Positions 1-5,010 of a stretch of 5,010 nt of DNA are shown one piece after another. Made by a program: the position numbers and the translations under genes. Each line of letters starts with the position of its first letter. The stretch's first letter is position 1. The stretch comes from Candidatus Solibacter sp. (lineage in GTDB: Bacteria; Acidobacteriota; Terriglobia; Bryobacterales; Bryobacteraceae). The notes under the pieces were generated by a model. It saw only the letters and a list, made by a program, of their open reading frames with translations. It was not told the DNA's origin and searched no databases. The stretch lies in contig JADGNT010000458.1 of the NCBI GenBank assembly GCA_017883345.1, positions 1 through 5,010 of the forward strand, given 5' to 3'.

Positions 1-1
1 C

Positions 2-142
2 GAGATGGTGATGCCGGGCGACAACGTGAGTTTGACGGTGGAATTGATCACCCCGGTGGCCATGGATAAGGGTTTGCGCTTCGCGATTCGCGAAGGCGGA
101 CGCACCGTGGGCGCCGGCACCGTGACCGAGATCATTAAGTAG
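2..142 (+). CDS. tuf: Elongation factor Tu, C-terminal fragment
   Basis: This is the last 46 codons of EF-Tu, the GTPase that carries aminoacyl-tRNA to the ribosomal A site. The reading frame is open from the left edge and ends at TAG 140-142. The translated piece starts EMVMPGDN, continues through [17 protein letters not shown] and ends TEIIK. That is the end of EF-Tu domain 3, the beta-barrel that contacts aminoacyl-tRNA and EF-Ts. The GTP-binding domain lies outside the window. The stop is followed 23 nt later by rpsJ, the common bacterial arrangement in which the str operon (rpsL-rpsG-fusA-tuf) runs into the S10 operon. The identity is secure from the invariant [14 protein letters not shown] block. 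Whether this genome carries a second tuf copy cannot be seen here. Confidence 0.97.
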   Translation, partial: EMVMPGDNVSLTVELITPVAMDKGLRFAIREGGRTVGAGTVTEIIK

Positions 143-165
143 GCATGGCGTAAGCAGGTAAATCG

Positions 166-486
166 ATGGCTCTGAGAGAACGTATTCGAATCCGTCTGAA
201 GGCGTACGATCATCGTATCCTCGATCAGTCGACGACGGAGATTGTGGATACCGCGAAGCGGACCGGCGCAACTGTCGCCGGTCCGATTCCGCTGCCCACC
301 TCGCGCACGATCACGACCGTATTGCGGTCCCCGCACGTGGACAAGAAATCGCGGGAACAGTTTGAAATCCGCACGCACAAACGGTTGCTCGACATCCTGG
401 AACCGACCCAGCAGACGGTAGACGCGCTGATGAAGCTCGATCTGCCGGCCGGTGTGGATGTCGAAATCAAAGCGTTCGGAAAGTAG
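166..486 (+). CDS. rpsJ: 30S ribosomal protein S10 (NusE)
   Basis: Small-subunit head protein S10, 106 residues, against about 103 in E. coli. It also acts as NusE, pairing with NusB in transcription antitermination. The sequence matches the family along its whole length: [12 protein letters not shown] near the N-terminus, [10 protein letters not shown] at about 26-35, GPIPLPT at 39-45, SPHVDK at 55-60, [11 protein letters not shown] at about 67-77 and [10 protein letters not shown] near the C-terminus. Val58 is the counterpart of E. coli Val57, a site linked to tetracycline resistance in other bacteria, and is wild type here. The ATG at 166 has only a weak upstream purine stretch (CAGGT, 155-159). 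It is preferred because it gives the normal S10 N-terminus. The gene lies 23 nt after tuf, leaving no room for an E. coli-style S10 leader, so its transcription probably arrives from the str genes. Confidence 0.98.
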   Translation: MALRERIRIRLKAYDHRILDQSTTEIVDTAKRTGATVAGPIPLPTSRTITTVLRSPHVDKKSREQFEIRTHKRLLDILEPTQQTVDALMKLDLPAGVDVEIKAFGK

Positions 487-534
487 TTGAGAAATTTCGG
501 GGCCGCCAGCCGCGCGAGCGAGCTGGGCCCTCAA
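487..534 (+). promoter_or_regulatory. Candidate RNA hairpin in the rpsJ–rplC spacer, ending at the rplC ribosome-binding site
   Basis: The spacer between rpsJ and rplC folds by hand into an extended hairpin. The pairs are 500-504 GGGCC with 526-530 GGCCC, 507-510 CAGC with 522-525 GCTG, and 511-513 CGC with 518-520 GCG. A GCGA loop (GNRA type) at 514-517 caps it. That makes 12 Watson-Crick pairs, with a 2-nt bulge at 505-506 and a single bulged A521. An outer helix of 487-490 TTGA with 531-534 TCAA can close it across a 9-nt one-sided bulge (491-499). It would cover the first two A's of the rplC Shine-Dalgarno sequence. No U-tract follows, so it is not an intrinsic terminator. Fold and position are read from the sequence; a regulatory role is inference. 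An mRNA processing or stability element is the main alternative. Confidence 0.5.
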
Positions 535-539
535 GGAAG
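533..539 (+). promoter_or_regulatory. Ribosome-binding site of rplC
   Basis: AAGGAAG lies 5 nt before the ATG at 545 and supports that start. Its first two bases could pair with the base of the hairpin in the preceding spacer, while GGAAG would stay free in the same fold. Confidence 0.75.
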
Positions 540-544
540 TTGAG

Positions 545-1177
545 ATGAGTCCAGGAATCCTTGGCAAGAAGATTGGAATGACGCAGTTGTTCCGGCCGGA
601 CGGGCAGGTGGTGCCGGTCACGCTGCTGAAAGCCGGCCCGTGTATGGTGGTGCAGCGCAAGACGCCGACCACCGACGGGTACGACGCGGTGCAACTCGGC
701 CTGCTCGAGTTCATCAAGCCGCAACGCATCAATAAACCCACCGCCGGCCGTTTGAAGAAAGCCGGTATCGATGGCGCGAAGTTCATGCGCGAGTTCCCGC
801 TCGGTCCCGGGTCTGACGATTTGAAAGCCGGCGATCAGGTGCTGGTCAGTCAGTTCAAACCCACGGATAAAGTGGATGTCATCGGCATCAGCAAGGGCAA
901 AGGGTTTGCGGGCGTGGTCAAACGCCACCACTTTCGTGGCGGTGAAGGCTCGCACGGATCGATGTTCCACCGGGCACCCGGATCGATCGGCGCGTCCAGT
1001 TACCCTTCGCGGGTTGTGCCCGGCATGCGCATGGGCGGACATATGGGCAATGCCCAGACCACGGTGCGCAATCTCGAGGTGATCGAAGTCGACACCGAGG
1101 ACAACGTGCTGATAGTGAAGGGCGCGGTTCCGGGTCCGAATGGCGGATACGTGCTGGTGCGGAGGTCGAAGAGGTAA
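545..1177 (+). CDS. rplC: 50S ribosomal protein L3
   Basis: Large-subunit protein L3, 210 residues, the family's usual length. It is an early assembly protein that binds 23S rRNA and sends an extended loop towards the peptidyl-transferase centre. Visible hallmarks are GILGKKIGMTQLF at 4-16, ISKGKGFAGVVKRH at 115-128, GSHGSMFHRAPGSIGASSYPSRV at about 135-157, GHMGN at about 165-169 and VKGAVPGPNGG near the C-terminus. The position matching the PrmB-methylated Gln150 of E. coli L3 is Ser here (GASS at 149-152), so that modification should be absent, as in many bacteria outside the Proteobacteria. The ATG at 545 is supported by AAGGAAG at 533-539 and by the standard N-terminus. The stop is 5 nt before rplD. 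The 58-nt spacer in front is the longest in the window and is structured. Confidence 0.98.
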   Translation: MSPGILGKKIGMTQLFRPDGQVVPVTLLKAGPCMVVQRKTPTTDGYDAVQLGLLEFIKPQRINKPTAGRLKKAGIDGAKFMREFPLGPGSDDLKAGDQVLVSQFKPTDKVDVIGISKGKGFAGVVKRHHFRGGEGSHGSMFHRAPGSIGASSYPSRVVPGMRMGGHMGNAQTTVRNLEVIEVDTEDNVLIVKGAVPGPNGGYVLVRRSKR

Positions 1178-1182
1178 CTGCC

Positions 1183-1809
1183 ATGCCGACAGTCGATGTA
1201 GTGGATTTGAATAATCAGAAGGTCAGCGAAGTCGAACTGGCCGACGACGTTTTCGCGTGCGCCATCAACCAATCGCTGTTGTACGAAGCGGTGCGGCAGT
1301 TCCAGGCGAGCAATCGCGCCGGTACCCACGCGACGAAGGTACGCCGGGAAGTCGCAGGCTCGGGCAAGAAGCTGTGGAAACAGAAGGGCACTGGCCGGGC
1401 GCGTATCGGTTCGGTGCGGTCGCCGATCTGGCGCCATGGCGGCATTGTCCACGGACCGCAGCCGCGCGACTACAGCTACAAGCTACCCAGAAAGATGTTG
1501 TTGGGCGCGCTGCGGAGTGCGCTCTCGGCCAAGGTCCGGGACGGTGAGTTGAAGGTCGTGCAGGCTTTCAATTTCAGCGACAACAAGACCAAGAACGCGA
1601 TGAACGTGCTGGCCAAGTTGGAAGCCGGGCGCACGGTTCTGGTGGTGGATAACGAGGATAACCGCAACCTGGAACTGGGTCTGCGCAACCTCAAGGGCGT
1701 GACGCTGCTGGCCACGCGCGAAGTGAACCCGTATCACCTGCTGGGTCACAAGAGCGTACTGATCAGCGAAGCCGCCGCGCGCAAGTTCTCGGAGGCACTC
1801 GCCAAATGA
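1183..1809 (+). CDS. rplD: 50S ribosomal protein L4
   Basis: Large-subunit protein L4, 208 residues, normal for the family. It has a globular alpha/beta domain plus a long extended loop that reaches the wall of the polypeptide exit tunnel. The loop is clear at about 45-104: RAGTHATKVRREV, then GSGKKLWKQKGTGRAR at about 59-74 and SPIWRHGG at 80-87. Lys68 in KQKGTGRAR matches E. coli Lys63, a macrolide-resistance site, and is wild type. In E. coli, L4 represses its own operon through the S10 leader. No such leader can fit before rpsJ here, so any autogenous control would have to act elsewhere. GAGG at 1171-1174, inside the end of rplC, serves the ATG at 1183. The 3' end overlaps rplW by 4 nt (ATGA), which suggests translational coupling. 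Confidence 0.98.
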   Translation: MPTVDVVDLNNQKVSEVELADDVFACAINQSLLYEAVRQFQASNRAGTHATKVRREVAGSGKKLWKQKGTGRARIGSVRSPIWRHGGIVHGPQPRDYSYKLPRKMLLGALRSALSAKVRDGELKVVQAFNFSDNKTKNAMNVLAKLEAGRTVLVVDNEDNRNLELGLRNLKGVTLLATREVNPYHLLGHKSVLISEAAARKFSEALAK

Positions 1810-2093
1810 ACCTCTATGAAGTGATTCAGCGCCCGCTCGTGACCGAGAAGGGCGTCCTCAAAAAAGATAACGAGCGTACGTTGTGCTTCCAGGTACACCT
1901 GGAAGCCAACAAGACGCAGGTCAAGGCCGCGGTGGAGAAGCTGTTCAAGGTCAAGGTGGACGAAGTGCGTACCGCGACGTTCGACGGCAAGCTGCGGCGG
2001 CGCGGGCGTTTCTCCGGGTACCGCTCGGACTGGAAAAAGGCCTACGTGAAGCTGAAGGCGGGGGAGAAAGTCCCCGACTTTGCGGAGATTTAA
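1806..2093 (+). CDS. rplW: 50S ribosomal protein L23
   Basis: Large-subunit protein L23, 95 residues (E. coli about 100), located at the tunnel exit where trigger factor and SRP dock. The N-terminal YEVIQRPLVTEKG is the family signature. Glu14 corresponds to E. coli Glu18, the trigger-factor and SRP contact. The KVKVDEVRTA stretch at about 48-57 and the basic loop GKLRRRGRFSGYRSDWKKAYV at about 61-81 are typical rRNA-binding segments. The start overlaps the rplD stop (ATGA, 1806-1809), with GGAGG at 1791-1795 ten nucleotides upstream inside rplD. The last codons contain a small perfect hairpin (2061-2075) whose 3' arm can alternatively pair with the rplB ribosome-binding site. The gene ends 12 nt before rplB. 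Confidence 0.97.
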   Translation: MNLYEVIQRPLVTEKGVLKKDNERTLCFQVHLEANKTQVKAAVEKLFKVKVDEVRTATFDGKLRRRGRFSGYRSDWKKAYVKLKAGEKVPDFAEI

Positions 2094-2098
2094 GGGGA
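2061..2098 (+). promoter_or_regulatory. Possible two-state pairing at the rplW–rplB junction
   Basis: GGGGA (2061-2065) and TCCCC (2071-2075) form a 5-bp hairpin with loop GAAAG. The same TCCCC can instead pair with GGGGA at 2094-2098, which is the rplB Shine-Dalgarno sequence. The two pairings are mutually exclusive, so they could form a simple on/off arrangement. Both helices are only 5 bp and the upstream part is coding sequence (Gly-Glu-Lys-Val-Pro), so chance is a serious alternative. The complementarity is seen; regulation is speculative. Confidence 0.25.
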
Positions 2099-2105
2099 AC
2101 CGACC

Positions 2106-2936
2106 ATGCCTATCAAGACTTATAGACCCACGACCCCGACCCGGCGCTTCCAGACGGTAGTTTCCCGCGAGGACATCACCAAGGACCGTCCCGAGAAGTC
2201 GCTGGTGGAATCCAAGAAGCGCACCGGCGGCCGCAACAGCACGGGCCGCGTGACTTCGCGCTTCATCGGCGGCGGCGCCAAGCAGGCGTACCGGGTGATC
2301 GATTTCAAGCGCGACAAGGCCGGCATTCCGGCCGTGGTCGCCGCCATCGAATACGATCCCAACCGCTCGGCGCGCATCGCGCTGCTGAATTACGCGGACG
2401 GGGAGAAGCGCTACATCCTGCAGCCCGACGGACTGAAGGTGGGCATGAAGATCATGAGCGGCCCGACGGCCGACATCCTGATCGGCAACGCGCTTCCGCT
2501 GAAGAACATCCCGGCCGGCACGGTGGTTCACAATATCGAACTGCGGCCCGGCAAGGGCGGGCAGATGGCGCGCTCGGCGGGTTCGCAAGCTCAGTTGGTA
2601 TCCCGCGAAGGCGGACTGGCGCTGTTGAAGCTGCCTTCGGCCGAGATCCGGCGCGTGCCCGTGGAGTGCATGGCGACGGTGGGCCAGGTGGGCAACGTGG
2701 AGCACGAAAACGTTTCGCTCGGCAAGGCGGGACGCACGCGCTGGATGGGGAAAACCCCTCACAATCGCGGCGTTTCGATGAACCCGGTGGATCACCCGCA
2801 CGGCGGCGGCGAGGGCAAAACCTCGGGCGGCCGGCACCCGGTGACGCCGTGGGGCCAGCCCACTCGCGGTTTCAAGACGCGCAACAACAAGCGCACCGAC
2901 AAGTGGATCGTCAACCGCAAGAGCAAGAAGAGGTAA
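2106..2936 (+). CDS. rplB: 50S ribosomal protein L2
   Basis: Large-subunit protein L2, 276 residues (E. coli 273). It is a primary 23S rRNA binder needed for subunit association and peptidyl-transferase activity. Domain order is normal: an extended N-terminus ([11 protein letters not shown]), an OB-fold part with [19 protein letters not shown] at about 41-59 and [10 protein letters not shown], an SH3-like part with [22 protein letters not shown] at about 138-159, and the C-terminal catalytic-centre block [11 protein letters not shown] at about 228-238. His230 is the counterpart of E. coli His229, implicated in peptidyl-transferase function. The basic tail ends NRKSKKR. AGGGGA at 2093-2098 precedes the ATG at 2106, and the rpsS start is 4 nt after the stop. 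Nothing is truncated or unusual in the protein itself. Confidence 0.99.
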   Translation: MPIKTYRPTTPTRRFQTVVSREDITKDRPEKSLVESKKRTGGRNSTGRVTSRFIGGGAKQAYRVIDFKRDKAGIPAVVAAIEYDPNRSARIALLNYADGEKRYILQPDGLKVGMKIMSGPTADILIGNALPLKNIPAGTVVHNIELRPGKGGQMARSAGSQAQLVSREGGLALLKLPSAEIRRVPVECMATVGQVGNVEHENVSLGKAGRTRWMGKTPHNRGVSMNPVDHPHGGGEGKTSGGRHPVTPWGQPTRGFKTRNNKRTDKWIVNRKSKKR

Positions 2937-2940
2937 GGGA

Positions 2941-3234
2941 ATGGGCAGAAGCGTAAAAAAGGGACCGTTTACCGATACTCACCTGGAAGCCAAGCTGGCG
3001 GTGCTGGCGGCGACCAACGAGAAGAAGGTGGTGCGCACCTGGTCGCGGCGATCCACCATCCTTCCGGAGTTTGTGGGGCACACCGTGGCGGTGCACAACG
3101 GGAAGAAGTTCATCCCGGTGTATGTGACCGAGAACATGGTGGGACACAAGTTGGGCGAATTTTCGCCAACCCGCACCTTCAAGGGACACTCGGTGAAGGT
3201 GGCGTCGACGGAGAAGAGCGCGAAGCCGGCCTAG
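2941..3234 (+). CDS. rpsS: 30S ribosomal protein S19
   Basis: Small-subunit head protein S19, 97 residues (E. coli 92). It binds 16S rRNA with S13 and takes part in the head-to-50S bridge near the A- and P-site tRNAs. The full signature is present: [12 protein letters not shown] at the N-terminus, [26 protein letters not shown] at about 31-56, [24 protein letters not shown] at about 60-83, and a short Lys/Ser/Ala tail. The ATG at 2941 is supported by the purine stretch GAAGAGG at 2927-2933 at the end of rplB, and the spacer is 4 nt, so coupling to rplB is likely. It ends with TAG 3232-3234 and is followed by a 37-nt gap before rplV. Confidence 0.98.
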   Translation: MGRSVKKGPFTDTHLEAKLAVLAATNEKKVVRTWSRRSTILPEFVGHTVAVHNGKKFIPVYVTENMVGHKLGEFSPTRTFKGHSVKVASTEKSAKPA

Positions 3235-3271
3235 GCATTAGTGCGTAACAACGGACGGCATAGAGGATAGC
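3235..3271. other. 37-nt spacer between rpsS and rplV
   Basis: This is the second-longest spacer in the window. It contains the rplV ribosome-binding site (AGAGGA, 3262-3267) and no strong hairpin. GCA/TGC at 3235-3237 and 3242-3244 pair by only 3 bp. The palindrome GCCTAGGC (3229-3236) spans the rpsS stop but has no loop. I see no promoter-like -35/-10 pair. Confidence 0.6.
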
Positions 3272-3613
3272 ATGCAAGCAAAAGCGGAAGCACGATATAT
3301 CCGAGTCTCCCCGCAGAAAGCGCGGCTGGTAGTGGACCTGATCCGCGGCCAGCAGGCGGGGGCGGCGTTGACCACGCTGCGCACCACCAACAAGCGCATT
3401 GCGCCGACGGTGGAGAAGGTGCTGCAAAGCGCCATCGCCAACGCGACGAACCGAAATGAAGACGTCGATGTCGACCAGCTTTACGTGAGCGAGGCGTACG
3501 TCAACGAAGGGCCCCGCATGAAGCGGGTACGCCCGGCACCCATGGGGCGCGCCTACCGGTATCAGCGTCGTTTGTCACATATCGTCATTAAAGTGACGGA
3601 GAAAGAAGCATAG
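3272..3613 (+). CDS. rplV: 50S ribosomal protein L22
   Basis: Large-subunit protein L22, 113 residues (E. coli 110). It contacts all 23S rRNA domains and sends a beta-hairpin into the exit tunnel opposite L4. The N-terminal domain reads EARYIRVSPQKARLVVDLIRGQ at about 6-27, followed by the SAIANATN helix at about 53-60. The hairpin tip is GPRMKRVRPAPMGRA at about 80-94. Met83-Lys84-Arg85 match the E. coli Met82-Lys83-Arg84 triplet, whose deletion gives erythromycin resistance, and are intact. The C-terminal strand SHIVIKVTEK is normal. The ATG at 3272 has AGAGGA at 3262-3267. The stop TAG is immediately followed by the rpsC ATG with no spacer. Confidence 0.98.
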   Translation: MQAKAEARYIRVSPQKARLVVDLIRGQQAGAALTTLRTTNKRIAPTVEKVLQSAIANATNRNEDVDVDQLYVSEAYVNEGPRMKRVRPAPMGRAYRYQRRLSHIVIKVTEKEA

Positions 3614-4633
3614 ATGGGACAGAAAGTTCATCCGTACGGATTCCGGCTGGGCTTCAATAAGCCCTGGCGGTCGCGCTGGTTCGCCAAGCAGGGCTATGCC
3701 ACGCTGTTGCGGGAAGATCTGGAGCTGAAGGCGGCGCTGACCGAAAGGCTGAAGAGCGCCGGCGTGAGCTCGATCGAAGTGGATCGTCCGGGCAACAAGT
3801 TGCGGGTCACCATCCGCACGTCGCGTCCGGGCATCATCATCGGACGCAAGGGCGCGGAGATCGAGAAGCTCAAGCAGGACATGGCGAGGAAGACCAAGCG
3901 TGAGGTCTTCATCGACATTCAGGAAGTGCACAAGCCGGAGCTGGACGCGCAACTGGTGAGCGAATCGATCGCTTTGCAGTTGGAAAAGCGCGTGGCCTTC
4001 CGCCGCGCGATGCGCAAGGCGGTGGATTCGGCGTTGCGCTTCGGCTGCAAGGGCATCAAGGTGCGCGTGAGCGGCCGTTTGAACGGCGCGGAAATCGCGC
4101 GCAGCGAATGGTATTTGCAGGGGCAGCTTCCGCTGCACACCCTGCGCGCCGATATCGATTACGGTTTCGCCGAAGCGCACACCACCTACGGCGTGATCGG
4201 CATCAAGGCGTGGTTGTACAAGGGCGAAATTCTCGATCTCACCAAGCGGCGGAATCTGCTGCCCGAGCCGGAACCGCGGCGCGACCTGCGCGACCGGGGC
4301 CGTGGCGATCGCGGGGATCGCGGCGACCGTCCGCGTGGTGGAGACCGTGGCGGCGAACGCGGCAGTGGACGAAGTGAGCGTCCGCCGGTGCACACGCCCC
4401 CGCCGGTAGAAGCCACGGGTCCGGCGGTGCAGACTGCGCCGAGCGATCTGCCGCGTCCGGCAGCGCGTCCGGTGGCGCCGATTCTGCCGCCGTTGATGTC
4501 GCCGCAGCAGCCCTCCTGGAAGCAGGAGGCACGTCAGGAAACGACACCTGAAACAACCCGGGAAACAAACCAGGAACCCGCGACCAAGCCGGCTGTCGAA
4601 CAGAAGCCGGAAGGTTCGGGCGAGAACCAGTAA
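3614..4633 (+). CDS. rpsC: 30S ribosomal protein S3 with long low-complexity C-terminal tail
   Basis: Small-subunit protein S3, which lines the mRNA entry channel with S4 and S5 and shares mRNA helicase activity. It is 339 residues against 233 in E. coli. The core is complete: N-terminus [14 protein letters not shown], a type II KH domain with its GRKG loop (GXXG, 77-80), and a C-terminal domain with [37 protein letters not shown] at about 130-166, ending [14 protein letters not shown] at about 193-206. From about 213 on the sequence is low complexity. Residues 222-256 are Arg/Gly/Asp-rich with RGD repeats, 257-300 are Pro/Ala-rich, and 301-339 are Gln/Glu/Thr-rich. Codon use stays like the neighbours and the frame is uninterrupted up to a ribosome-binding site for rplP, so the tail is probably real. 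The start abuts the rplV stop, with GGAG at 3598-3601 upstream. Confidence 0.97.
   Translation: MGQKVHPYGFRLGFNKPWRSRWFAKQGYATLLREDLELKAALTERLKSAGVSSIEVDRPGNKLRVTIRTSRPGIIIGRKGAEIEKLKQDMARKTKREVFIDIQEVHKPELDAQLVSESIALQLEKRVAFRRAMRKAVDSALRFGCKGIKVRVSGRLNGAEIARSEWYLQGQLPLHTLRADIDYGFAEAHTTYGVIGIKAWLYKGEILDLTKRRNLLPEPEPRRDLRDRGRGDRGDRGDRPRGGDRGGERGSGRSERPPVHTPPPVEATGPAVQTAPSDLPRPAARPVAPILPPLMSPQQPSWKQEARQETTPETTRETNQEPATKPAVEQKPEGSGENQ
4301..4327 (+). repeat. Three 9-nt tandem units encoding Arg-Gly-Asp in the S3 tail
   Basis: CGTGGCGAT, CGCGGGGAT and CGCGGCGAC follow each other directly and encode RGD three times (residues 230-238). Similar but less regular Arg-Gly units flank them to about 4372. 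The units differ only at third codon positions, which suggests slippage-type expansion followed by drift, or selection on the peptide. Confidence 0.7.
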
Positions 4634-4639
4634 GGAATT

Positions 4640-4644
4640 GAGGG
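4640..4644 (+). promoter_or_regulatory. Ribosome-binding site of rplP
   Basis: GAGGG lies 9 nt before ATG 4654 and 15 nt before the third in-frame ATG at 4660, so the first ATG is the best-placed start. A second purine stretch, AAGGAA (4632-4637), overlaps the rpsC stop. Confidence 0.6.
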
Positions 4645-4653
4645 CATACCGCC

Positions 4654-5010
<357 letters not shown>

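Noticed and set aside
923..941. A 6-bp hairpin (CGCCAC/GTGGCG, 7-nt loop) inside rplC
   Set aside because: It lies in a conserved coding stretch (Arg-His-His-Phe-Arg-Gly), has no U-tract and is not at a gene boundary; chance in GC-rich DNA is enough.
955..987. CGGATCGAT direct repeat in rplC (955-963 and 979-987)
   Set aside because: It is nine bases only, in coding DNA, in different codon phases of a conserved protein, with no further copies seen.
467..1042. A 191-codon open frame on the minus strand across rplC and the rpsJ–rplC spacer
   Set aside because: It has no plausible domain, overlaps a certain gene, and its composition is a by-product of GC-rich coding sequence.
2747..2758. GGGG-AAAA-CCCC hairpin inside rplB
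   Set aside because: It is only 4 bp with mismatched flanks, and the codons encode the conserved Met-Gly-Lys-Thr-Pro stretch, so the protein explains it.
1746..2837. A 363-codon open frame on the minus strand across rplW and rplB
   Set aside because: It lies wholly antisense to two certain ribosomal-protein genes. Its protein is His/Arg/Ala-rich with no recognisable domain. Long antisense frames are expected where third positions are mostly G or C.
1896..2993. A 14-nt identical string in rplW (1896-1909) and rpsS (2980-2993)
   Set aside because: Both encode His-Leu-Glu-Ala in the same frame using the window's common codons. There is no extended similarity on either side, so this is coincidence and not a recombination or mobile-element repeat.
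4613..4628. GGTTC/GAACC hairpin at the end of rpsC, considered as a terminator
   Set aside because: The stem is 5 bp and is followed by AGTAAGG rather than a U-run, and rplP continues 20 nt later on the same strand.

Overview
This window is a segment of a bacterial str–S10 ribosomal-protein locus. All genes are on the + strand and tightly packed. The DNA is GC-rich (roughly 60% by eye), with mostly G or C in third codon positions. The order is tuf (3' end) – rpsJ – rplC – rplD – rplW – rplB – rpsS – rplV – rpsC – rplP (5' part), the classical S10 order with EF-Tu directly in front. Every protein is unmistakably bacterial. The overall flavour (L2, S19 and L16 sequences, a long RGD/Pro/Glu-rich S3 tail, moderately high GC) reminds me of Acidobacteriota such as Solibacter-like lineages. 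That placement is recall, not computed, and I hold it at about 50%.

Layout: the end of EF-Tu is at 2-142. A 23-nt spacer leads to S10 (166-486). Next comes a 58-nt spacer, the longest in the window, which folds into a strong bulged hairpin ending at the rplC ribosome-binding site. L3 (545-1177), L4 (1183-1809), L23 (1806-2093), L2 (2106-2936) and S19 (2941-3234) follow with spacings from -4 to +12 nt. A 37-nt gap precedes L22 (3272-3613), which abuts S3 (3614-4633). L16 begins at 4654 and runs off the right edge. No stretch over 300 bases lacks a gene, and I see no convincing internal promoter or intrinsic terminator, so the genes are probably co-transcribed.

The genes supply subunits for both ribosomal halves. 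S10, S19 and S3 are in the 30S head. L3, L4, L2, L23, L22 and L16 surround the peptidyl-transferase centre, exit tunnel and tunnel exit of the 50S. EF-Tu delivers aminoacyl-tRNA, and S10 doubles as NusE in antitermination.

I found no new multigene system; this is core housekeeping DNA. The points worth a second look are the rpsJ–rplC hairpin (a candidate translational-control element), the roughly 125-residue low-complexity tail on S3, and a small candidate alternative pairing at the rplB ribosome-binding site.
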